DNA from: Pseudomonadota bacterium | GTDB taxonomy: Bacteria > Pseudomonadota > Gammaproteobacteria > Burkholderiales > Gallionellaceae | Reading direction: 5' to 3' | Assembly (NCBI GenBank): GCA_021781695.1 | Contig: JAJXWG010000121.1 | Coordinates: 1 to 5,587, forward strand | DNA length: 5,587 bases | In this document: piece by piece, positions 1 through 4,898 of the stretch | Numbering within the stretch: the first letter of the stretch is position 1 | Layout: each line of letters begins with the position of its first letter | Position numbers and translations under genes: made by a program | Notes under the pieces: generated by a model | What the model was told of the DNA's origin: nothing | Databases searched by the model: none | The model's input: the letters and a program-made list of their open reading frames with translations, nothing else

Positions 1-1
1 G

Positions 2-26
2 GTTGGGACTGAGGAAGCATCCCAAC
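2..26. repeat. Perfect 7-bp inverted repeat
   Basis: GTTGGGA at 2-8 is matched by its reverse complement TCCCAAC at 20-26, with an 11-base loop. No T-run follows on the plus strand, and the other side lies outside the window, so its role as a terminator for a gene on the left cannot be judged. Confidence 0.5.
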
Positions 27-52
27 GTCGGTCTTGTACTCTATTACAACGT

Positions 53-72
53 AGTCACGGTGTTCTGTGACT
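53..72. repeat. Perfect 6-bp inverted repeat
   Basis: AGTCAC at 53-58 pairs with GTGACT at 67-72 across an 8-base loop. The stem is short and has no T-run on either side, so no function is assigned. Confidence 0.4.
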
Positions 73-126
73 CAGGCTGGTCAACCAAGCTTCTTACTGC
101 CCTTCCAAGCTCCGCCCTTTCATTCA

Positions 127-155
127 GGAACTTAGCAGCTTGCTGCTTTAGTTCC
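127..155 (-). repeat. 12-bp hairpin across the decarboxylase stop codon
   Basis: GGAACT (127-132) pairs with AGTTCC (150-155), and AGCAGC (134-139) pairs with GCTGCT (142-147). Only a 1/2-base internal bulge and a 2-base loop interrupt the stem; in practice the loop would be 4 bases. The decarboxylase stop codon (148-150) lies in the structure. In the minus-strand RNA the stem is not followed by a U-run, so it is not a textbook intrinsic terminator. It could protect the 3' end of the mRNA or weakly terminate; this is inference. Confidence 0.55.
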
Positions 156-1626
156 GAGGGAAGCCCATTGCGGGATCAGAGCGGGGTAGTTGACCTGTCT
201 TCCCAAGCCTCTTTCCCAAATCAAGCACCGTATCGATCAATGCATCGATGTCGCGAAGCTCGGTGCGGTGGTTGACAATAGCCGCACGTATCGCAAGCCG
301 TCCCTTGATCGTCGTGGTTGAAGGCGCTGCAATGCCTGACTCCTGAAGGGCCACGACAATATCCGCGTTGATCTGATCGCTTCCGCGATAACAGAAACAC
401 ACGATATTCAACGCCACCGGGGCCAACAGTTCCAGCATGGGAGCGGCTTCAACGCGCTGCTTGAGGTGCTGGGCCAGCTCGCAGGTATTCGAAATCACGC
501 GCCCCAGTTTTTCCGTGCCATACACCATAAACGTGAACCAGGTCTTCAGCGCCTTGAAACTCCGCGACAGGTCCGGGCCAAAATCGCAGGGCCAGGGAGA
601 ACCGGCTGCCATGCCGCGTATCCCGCGCTGCAAATACGCAGCGGGCGAGGCGAAGGCGCTGCGGTGCAGCTCGCCGTCCTTCACCAGCACGAACCCTGCA
701 TCGTAGGGCACCTGCCCCCACTTGTGGAAATCAAAGGCGATGGAATCGGCGCGCTCTATGCCTTTAAGCAAGGGTGCGATATCCGCCGACAACATGCCCA
801 GCGCGCCATAAGCACCGTCCACATGCAGCCACAGGCTATGGCGTTTTGCGATATCGGCAATGTCATTCAACGGGTCGATCGCGCCGACATCCACCGTGCC
901 TGCTGTGGCTGCGATCATGAATGGCTTAAGTCCTGCGGCCCTATCCTGTTCAATCGCCGCTTCAAGTGCATTCACGTCCATCCGGCAGTTTTCATCTTGC
1001 GCCACCTTGCGCAGAGCGGCAGTTCCAAAACCTGCCATATCCAGCGCCTGGGCGATGCTGACATGCGCACTGGACGAGACATACACGACAAGGCCATGAT
1101 CCGAAGGCAAGCCCGTCTCCCGCACAGCCACGCCCAACAGGGCTGTGCGTGCAACCAGCACGCTGATGAAGTTGGCCATGGAAGTGCCTGTCACAAACAG
1201 GCCGCTGGCCGTATCGGGAAATGCAAACAACTCGCGCACCCAGCGCAACAGTTGCCGCTCGACTTCCACCGGAATCTGCTCGCGCCCCCCGACATTGGCG
1301 TTAAGCCCTGCCGCAAGCATCTCTGCCATCATGCCGACCGGCGTGCCAGCCCCATGCACCCAGCCCATGAAACCGGGATGCGCATTGCCTATCGCATAGG
1401 GAAGCACATCCTGCATGAAAATCGCATGCGCTGCCGCCAGATCGCCGGACTTTTTCGGCACAGGCTGCTGAAATACGCCCCGAATCTCGGGCGGTATCGC
1501 TTGCCAGACGGCTCTTTCGCGCAGTTTCTCGGTGTAATCGAGCATGTCATCGAGCATGCGATGGCTCTGCTGCCGAAAACCCTGCCAGTCTTCAGGATCC
1601 AGCGTCTCCCCGAATGTTTCCAACAT
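148..1626 (-). CDS. PLP-dependent group II decarboxylase (aromatic-L-amino-acid decarboxylase-like), substrate unknown
   Basis: The 492-residue protein has the fold-type I PLP decarboxylase layout (PF00282 family; aromatic amino acid and glutamate decarboxylases). These enzymes remove the alpha-carboxyl of an amino acid in the cytoplasm. Visible landmarks, numbered from the chosen start: NAHPGF (81-86) in the substrate-binding part; TGTSMAN (146-152), which holds the PLP phosphate; H188 (SSSAHVS), which stacks on the cofactor; TAGT (241-244); D270 and A272 in HVDGAYG; and H301-K302 in FHKWG, where K302 should form the Schiff base. These line up almost residue for residue with human AADC H192, D271, A273 and K303. 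The flexible loop region (about 330-355) lacks a tyrosine where AADC has its catalytic Tyr332; by my alignment W345/P346 lie there. The ATG at 1626 is chosen because GGAGAG lies just upstream. A longer frame from 1746 adds 40 residues unlike the family. It is transcribed away from flgM and has no partner gene in view. Family call is secure, substrate is not. Confidence 0.88.
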   Translation of the reverse strand: MLETFGETLDPEDWQGFRQQSHRMLDDMLDYTEKLRERAVWQAIPPEIRGVFQQPVPKKSGDLAAAHAIFMQDVLPYAIGNAHPGFMGWVHGAGTPVGMMAEMLAAGLNANVGGREQIPVEVERQLLRWVRELFAFPDTASGLFVTGTSMANFISVLVARTALLGVAVRETGLPSDHGLVVYVSSSAHVSIAQALDMAGFGTAALRKVAQDENCRMDVNALEAAIEQDRAAGLKPFMIAATAGTVDVGAIDPLNDIADIAKRHSLWLHVDGAYGALGMLSADIAPLLKGIERADSIAFDFHKWGQVPYDAGFVLVKDGELHRSAFASPAAYLQRGIRGMAAGSPWPCDFGPDLSRSFKALKTWFTFMVYGTEKLGRVISNTCELAQHLKQRVEAAPMLELLAPVALNIVCFCYRGSDQINADIVVALQESGIAAPSTTTIKGRLAIRAAIVNHRTELRDIDALIDTVLDLGKRLGKTGQLPRSDPAMGFPRN

Positions 1627-1629
1627 ATT

Positions 1630-1635
1630 CTCTCC
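1630..1635 (-). promoter_or_regulatory. Ribosome binding site of the decarboxylase
   Basis: On the minus strand GGAGAG precedes the ATG at 1626 with AAT between. It supports this start over the upstream in-frame ATG at 1746. Confidence 0.7.
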
Positions 1636-1654
1636 ACGAGTCCTTAGCCCGAAG

Positions 1655-1684
1655 ATTAACACACCGCACCCTTCCTGTTGTCGA
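1655..1684 (-). promoter_or_regulatory. Candidate sigma-70 promoter for the decarboxylase
   Basis: On the minus strand TCGACA (1684-1679, 5 of 6 to the -35 consensus) is followed after 18 bases by GTTAAT (1660-1655, 4 of 6 to the -10 consensus), with an extended -10 TGT just before it. Transcription would begin near 1648, giving a leader of roughly 20 bases that contains the GGAGAG site. The match is modest and other AT-rich segments upstream could serve instead. Confidence 0.3.
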
Positions 1685-1721
1685 GAACAGCGCGCAAAAT
1701 GGGCTCTTATTCGGCAGCCTC

Positions 1722-1745
1722 TGTTCAAATAAAAAAGTTTGAACA
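1722..1745. promoter_or_regulatory. Perfect 8-bp inverted repeat, possible operator
   Basis: TGTTCAAA (1722-1729) and TTTGAACA (1738-1745) are exact reverse complements separated by 8 mostly A bases. The repeat lies between two divergent genes. Its centre is about 63 bases upstream of the predicted flgM transcription start and about 85 upstream of the candidate decarboxylase start. A dimeric regulator site is a reasonable reading. As an RNA hairpin it is AT-rich and weak. No known regulator is recognised. Confidence 0.4.
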
Positions 1746-1761
1746 AATAATTCCAAATAAT
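1744..1761. repeat. Tandem CAAATAAT copies, 10-base period
   Basis: CAAATAAT occurs at 1744-1751 and again at 1754-1761, exactly one helical turn apart and ending just before the flgM -35 element. A near copy lies at 1726-1733. The AT-rich phased arrangement resembles an UP element that contacts the RNA polymerase alpha subunit, but this is inference. Confidence 0.4.
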
Positions 1762-1763
1762 GC

Positions 1764-1790
1764 TAAAGTTTCCTCAATACTTTCCGATAA
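1764..1790 (+). promoter_or_regulatory. Sigma-28 (FliA) promoter of flgM-flgN
   Basis: TAAAGTTT at 1764-1771 is an exact match to the enteric FliA -35 element. After exactly 11 bases comes TCCGATAA at 1783-1790, 7 of 8 to the -10 consensus GCCGATAA. Transcription should start near 1797, leaving a leader of about 37 bases before flgM. This places flgMN among the late, FliA-dependent flagellar genes, so FliA would drive its own anti-sigma factor. Confidence 0.88.
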
Positions 1791-1821
1791 AGTTAGCAAC
1801 CCCCCGAATAATCGCCAGAGC

Positions 1822-1827
1822 AAGAGG
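1822..1827 (+). promoter_or_regulatory. Ribosome binding site of flgM
   Basis: AAGAGG lies 6 bases before the ATG at 1834. It fixes the start there rather than at the upstream in-frame codon at 1678, which lies before the sigma-28 promoter. Confidence 0.75.
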
Positions 1828-1833
1828 TTCATC

Positions 1834-2133
1834 ATGAAAATCGAAAAGCCATCCAATACACCCGGCACCGGTGTGCCTAACATTGGAACTGCGCGCGCAG
1901 CGAAAAGCAGTCCGGCACCGCAACAGTCCGGCACCAGCGTTTCACTGGGTTCGACGGCGGCTCAGCTTGGCGGCATGCAGGCGAGCATGGCGAATACGCC
2001 CGTCGTGGATGCAAACAAGGTTGCTCAGATAAAGCAGGCCATCAGCAATGGCAACTTCAGGGTCAACTCGGGCATGGTCGCAGATCGCCTGATTCAGTCC
2101 GTGCATGACCTGATCAAAAACAGTCAGGCATGA
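1834..2133 (+). CDS. flgM: Anti-sigma-28 factor FlgM
   Basis: This 99-residue protein matches FlgM in size and plan. The first half is low in hydrophobic residues and rich in Pro, Ser, Thr, Gly and Ala, as expected for an unstructured export segment. The C-terminal part (about 57-97) carries the sigma-binding pattern VVDANKVAQIKQAI, then GNFRVNSGMVADRLI. FlgM binds FliA in the cytoplasm and blocks late flagellar transcription until the hook-basal body is complete, when FlgM is secreted through the flagellar export channel. The start at 1834 follows AAGAGG and a sigma-28 promoter. The gene overlaps flgN by ATGA. Its target sigma, FliA, is encoded 2 kb away on the opposite strand. flgA, the usual upstream neighbour, is absent here; a decarboxylase gene lies there instead, reading away. 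Confidence 0.92.
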   Translation: MKIEKPSNTPGTGVPNIGTARAAKSSPAPQQSGTSVSLGSTAAQLGGMQASMANTPVVDANKVAQIKQAISNGNFRVNSGMVADRLIQSVHDLIKNSQA

Positions 2134-2600
2134 CGCAGCTTGCAAACCTCCTGGCTGCGCTGACGGAGGAGCACACAGCCCTTTCAAATTTTGTCGCCCT
2201 CCTGCAACAGGAACAGAGAATGTTGATGGAAAACAGCATCGATACGCTGTTCACGCTCGCAGAACAGAAATCGACACATGCTGCAAACATCAACCAGATT
2301 GCACAAACGCGCCACGGCCTGCTGCAAGCCTTGATCCCCGAACTTACTGCCGCCCATATCCTTGACTGGCTGAAACTCAACAGCAAAGAAGGCCTGAAAC
2401 TATGGCAGGACATACGCACCCTTGCCGATCAGGCCAGTGAATTAAACCGCATCAATGGCGAACTGATACAGATAAAGCTGCGCCACAATCAACAACTGCT
2501 CGGGGCATTGAGCCGCGCGGTCAATCAGGCCAATCTGTATGGTCCAAACGGACAAACCAGCTTTTCGACAGGCACCGGCAGATCGCTCGGCCAGGGTTAA
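2130..2600 (+). CDS. flgN: Flagellar export chaperone FlgN
   Basis: The 156-residue, mostly helical, Leu- and Gln-rich protein fits FlgN, the cytoplasmic chaperone that delivers the hook-filament junction proteins FlgK and FlgL to the flagellar type III export gate. Visible marks are the N-terminal helix TQLANLLAALTEEHTAL, heptad-like helices through about residue 130, and the typical tail motif NLYGPNGQTSF (about 135-145) followed by a Gly-rich end. The start codon overlaps the flgM stop as ATGA, and no usable Shine-Dalgarno lies before it, so translation is probably coupled to flgM. Its TAA stop shares bases with the stop of motD on the other strand. Confidence 0.9.
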   Translation: MTQLANLLAALTEEHTALSNFVALLQQEQRMLMENSIDTLFTLAEQKSTHAANINQIAQTRHGLLQALIPELTAAHILDWLKLNSKEGLKLWQDIRTLADQASELNRINGELIQIKLRHNQQLLGALSRAVNQANLYGPNGQTSFSTGTGRSLGQG

Positions 2601-3382
2601 TTGACGGTATCCCGCGCAGGCACTGCGGAATCCTGAGAATTCTGATTGGTCCGGTCAAACTGCGGTGACAGTATCGTAATTGAAACACGTCTATTCTGAG
2701 CGCGATGTTCTGGCGTATCATTGGGCACTATGGGCTGGTTCGCCGCCATGCCCACCGCCGTCATGCGCTTTTCCGGAACACCAAATGCGGCCAGTGTCCT
2801 GACCACGCTGCCGGCGCGCCCCGAAGACAATTCCCAGTTGGATGGAAACAGCGCATTCTTGATCGGCACATTGTCCGTATGCCCTTCCACTTCGACGGAC
2901 CGATTCTCCTGTCTCAACACCTCAGCAAGTTTTTGCAGCGTTTCCTTTGCATTGCCCTGCAACTTGTCATCGCCCTCACCGAAAAGGGCGCTGGCACGGA
3001 TGTCGATTTCCACGCCGCGCTCGGTTTGATGTACGCCGACCAAGCCCTGGGCAATCTGCGGACCCATCGCTTTTTGCAAACTCTCGTCCACCGCCTTCAT
3101 CTGCTCCCTTGTCTTGCGCTGCTGTGCTGCCAAACGCGCATCCCGCGTATTCACCAACGCCTTCAATGACGGTTGATTGGAACTGGCAGGCGATGAGCTG
3201 GCGTGCTGACTGAAGGCAACGCTCAGCGAATTGCTGAAGGTTTTGTATTTTTCCTCATTGACCGAGGAAATCGCATACATCACCACGAAAAATGCAAACA
3301 GCAGCGTGACAAAGTCAGCATAGGAGATCAACCAGCGATCGTGATTATCGTGCTCTTCCCGTTTGCGCCGGGTCACCATCAT
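2597..3382 (-). CDS. motD: Flagellar stator subunit MotD (MotB family)
   Basis: The 261-residue protein has the MotB plan: a short basic cytoplasmic head (RRKREEHDNHDRW), one membrane helix (about 17-38) with the ion-binding aspartate D23 in SYADFVTLLFAFF, a linker rich in Ser, Gln and charged residues, and a C-terminal OmpA-like peptidoglycan-binding domain (about 120-240) with VEGHTDNVPI (165-174), NWELSSGRA (182-190) and NRRVSI (230-235). The head and helix resemble Pseudomonas MotD more than MotB. MotD pairs with MotC to form an ion channel stator anchored to the cell wall that turns the rotor. The first ATG overlaps the motC stop (ATGA) and is followed at once by a second ATG, so either could be used. 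Translation is probably coupled to motC. The TAA stop overlaps the flgN stop. Confidence 0.9.
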   Translation of the reverse strand: MMVTRRKREEHDNHDRWLISYADFVTLLFAFFVVMYAISSVNEEKYKTFSNSLSVAFSQHASSSPASSNQPSLKALVNTRDARLAAQQRKTREQMKAVDESLQKAMGPQIAQGLVGVHQTERGVEIDIRASALFGEGDDKLQGNAKETLQKLAEVLRQENRSVEVEGHTDNVPIKNALFPSNWELSSGRAGSVVRTLAAFGVPEKRMTAVGMAANQPIVPNDTPEHRAQNRRVSITILSPQFDRTNQNSQDSAVPARDTVN

Positions 3383-4122
3383 TGATCCAGATAGCTTTGC
3401 AATTTGAATTCGATATAGCGGGGATTCTCCCCGTTTGCAATCGCGCCCAGCCCATCGAGTATCATGCTGCGCAATTGCGTCTGCTGCATGATGATGCCCT
3501 TCAGCTTGTTGGCGACCGGCAGGAAGAAAAGATTTGCAAACGCCACACCGTAAATGGTTGCGACAAACGCGACCGCAATCCCGCCGCCCAGTTTGCTGGG
3601 CTCAGACAGGTTCTGCATCACATGCATCAATCCCAGCACAGCGCCGATAATGCCTATGGTGGGTGAATAGCCTGCCGCCGCCTCCCATACCCTTGCCGAC
3701 TGCCAGCGCAGCTGTTCCCAAGAGTTGATGTCGATTTCCAGCACTTCGCGGATTTTCTCCGCGCTATGGCCATCCACCAGCAGCTGCACGCCCTTTCTCA
3801 GGAAAGGATCGGCGATATCCGGAATATGCTGCTCCAACGCCAGCATCCCATCCTTGCGCGCAAGCGCCCCCCATGCCGTCAATTGATCAATCGATTCCCG
3901 ACCAGAAAGCTTAGGTGAGATGAATGCCCAGCTGGTCATTTCGACGGCCATCAGGAAAACTTTTCTTGAGCTTTGCACCATCACCGCACCCAGTGTGCCG
4001 AAAAAAACGATCAGAAACGCGGTTCCCTGAAACAGAATGGAAAGATTGCTCCCTTCTATGACTTGCGAAAGCAAAATGCCAGTCAAGGCCACCAGCAAAC
4101 CCAACAGGGTCAATCTGTCCAT
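3379..4122 (-). CDS. motC: Flagellar stator subunit MotC (MotA family)
   Basis: The 247-residue membrane protein has the four-helix plan of MotA: two helices near the N-terminus (about 3-20 and 32-50), a long cytoplasmic loop, then two helices (about 154-172 and 181-203). In the loop R89 and E97 fall where E. coli MotA has the rotor-contacting R90 and E98. P154 (GYSPTIGIIGAVLG) and P202 (LFFLPVANKL) match the conserved prolines P173 and P222. MotC and MotD form the torque-generating stator. AAAGG lies 6 bases before the ATG, and the fliA stop overlaps this start as TGATG, so the genes share a transcript. The coupling ion (proton or sodium) cannot be decided from sequence alone. The MotC rather than MotA name rests on the partner gene and on the fliA-fleN context. 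Confidence 0.88.
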   Translation of the reverse strand: MDRLTLLGLLVALTGILLSQVIEGSNLSILFQGTAFLIVFFGTLGAVMVQSSRKVFLMAVEMTSWAFISPKLSGRESIDQLTAWGALARKDGMLALEQHIPDIADPFLRKGVQLLVDGHSAEKIREVLEIDINSWEQLRWQSARVWEAAAGYSPTIGIIGAVLGLMHVMQNLSEPSKLGGGIAVAFVATIYGVAFANLFFLPVANKLKGIIMQQTQLRSMILDGLGAIANGENPRYIEFKLQSYLDQ

Positions 4123-4832
4123 CAGTAACCTTTCAATGCTGCGCGCAAGCGTGCCACGGCCTGGCTGTGCAACTGTGAAATGCGTGACTCGCTGACACCG
4201 AATACCTCGCCGACTTCGCGCAAATTCATTTCCTGCTCATAGATCATACCCATCAGCATGCGTTCGCGTTCGGGCAAAAGATCGATTGCGCGAACCAGTT
4301 CAGCCTTGAAACGCTCATCCTGGAGCAAGGCCTGGGGATCGCAATCGTTGGAAAATTCGAATCGCTCGAAGAAATCATCGTGATCTTCGTCCTGAAAGTC
4401 CTCATAGTAGATCAGTTGCGCGCCGCGCGCCTCCTGCAGCATCTGTTGATATTCAACAAGGCTGACATCCAGCTCCCGGGCGATCTCGGTTTCGTTCGGT
4501 GCACGGCCCAACTTTTGCTGCAAACGGCTGACCGACAGTTCGATGCGTCGCATGTCGCGTCGCAAACCGCGCGGCAACCAGTCCGCACTGCGCAATTCAT
4601 CCAGCATCGCTCCGCGTATGCGCTGCGTCGCATATGTCTCAAACTGGGCGCCGTGTATCTCGTCGTAACGGTTTGCCGCATCCAGCAACCCCATCATGCC
4701 AGCCTGAATGATGTCGTCGATCTGCACACTATAGGGCAACCTGCTCATCATTTGGTGAGCCAGGCGCTTGACCATCGGGGCATAATCCCGCAGGCACTGA
4801 TTTTTATCCTGCAATCCGGATGCGTTATACAT
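4122..4832 (-). CDS. fliA: RNA polymerase sigma-28 factor FliA
   Basis: The 236-residue protein is a typical flagellar sigma factor. Region 2 (about 14-85) includes DDIIQAGMMGLLDA and the -10 recognition part QRIRGAMLDELRSADW. Region 3 (about 104-135) includes LGRAPNETEIARELDVS. An acidic linker follows (about 144-159, many Asp and Glu), then region 4 (about 179-233) with LPERERMLM and the helix-turn-helix LREVGEVFGVSESRISQLHS that reads the -35 element. FliA directs core polymerase to late flagellar, motor and chemotaxis promoters and is held inactive by FlgM. The ATG at 4832 fits the N-terminus of E. coli FliA, and an in-frame TGA lies four codons upstream, so no longer form exists. There is no clear Shine-Dalgarno before it. 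The stop overlaps motC as TGATG. A 66-base gap with a candidate promoter separates it from the fleN-like gene. Confidence 0.96.
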   Translation of the reverse strand: MYNASGLQDKNQCLRDYAPMVKRLAHQMMSRLPYSVQIDDIIQAGMMGLLDAANRYDEIHGAQFETYATQRIRGAMLDELRSADWLPRGLRRDMRRIELSVSRLQQKLGRAPNETEIARELDVSLVEYQQMLQEARGAQLIYYEDFQDEDHDDFFERFEFSNDCDPQALLQDERFKAELVRAIDLLPERERMLMGMIYEQEMNLREVGEVFGVSESRISQLHSQAVARLRAALKGY

Positions 4833-4859
4833 AGCTGTTAATCATAAATCGTAGGTCAA

Positions 4860-4887
4860 TTTATATCCAGAACGCATTGTCCGGCAA
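4860..4887 (-). promoter_or_regulatory. Candidate sigma-70 promoter for fliA-motCD
   Basis: In the 66-base gap upstream of fliA, the minus strand carries TTGCCG (4887-4882, 4 of 6) and, 16 bases on, TATAAA (4865-4860, 5 of 6). Transcription would start near 4853, with a leader of about 20 bases. fliA could also be read through from the fleN-like gene. No sigma-28-type element was found in the gap. Confidence 0.4.
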
Positions 4888-4898
4888 ATGAGTGCAGC

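Larger units (their letters stand above)
1..147. other. Non-coding left edge with inverted repeats
   Basis: I see no convincing gene here. The stretch follows the decarboxylase stop codon on the minus strand. It holds inverted repeats at 2-26 and 53-72 and the left part of a larger hairpin at 127-155. In one minus-strand frame, from a TGA inside the end of the decarboxylase gene (about 175) to a double stop TAA-TAG near 46-51, about 43 codons are open without a proper start. The peptide contains SELKQQAAKFLNE and is rich in Ala, Glu and Gln, somewhat like the tail of a chemoreceptor. That likeness is weak and could be chance. The plus-strand frame through this region starts at TTG and has no recognisable domain. 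Confidence 0.4.

Noticed and set aside
2..26. Integron attC-like core sites (GTTGGGA and TCCCAAC)
   Set aside because: The outer base breaks the GTTRRRY and RYYYAAC consensus on both sides, and no paired inner boxes or cassette gene are seen.
3..275. Plus-strand 90-codon open frame at the left edge
   Set aside because: It starts at TTG without a ribosome site, runs antisense into the decarboxylase, and has no recognisable domain.
466..1647. Long plus-strand open frame of 393 codons
   Set aside because: It lies antisense to the decarboxylase, whose protein carries all the expected active-site motifs. The plus-strand translation is rich in His, Arg and Cys with no recognisable domain, typical of a shadow frame.
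1627..1746. 40-residue N-terminal extension of the decarboxylase
   Set aside because: It is unlike the family, begins inside the inverted repeat, and a good ribosome site precedes the inner ATG at 1626.
1788..1811. Second sigma-28-like promoter (TAAAGTTA followed by CCGAATAA)
   Set aside because: The spacer is only 8 bases and the -10 match is poor. It overlaps the far better promoter upstream.
1678..1833. Longer flgM start at 1678
   Set aside because: That codon lies upstream of the sigma-28 promoter, and AAGAGG marks the ATG at 1834. The added residues do not resemble FlgM.
2613..2628. Terminator hairpin downstream of flgN
   Set aside because: The stem is about 5 bp with one possible bulge, has no T-run, and lies inside the motD coding region.
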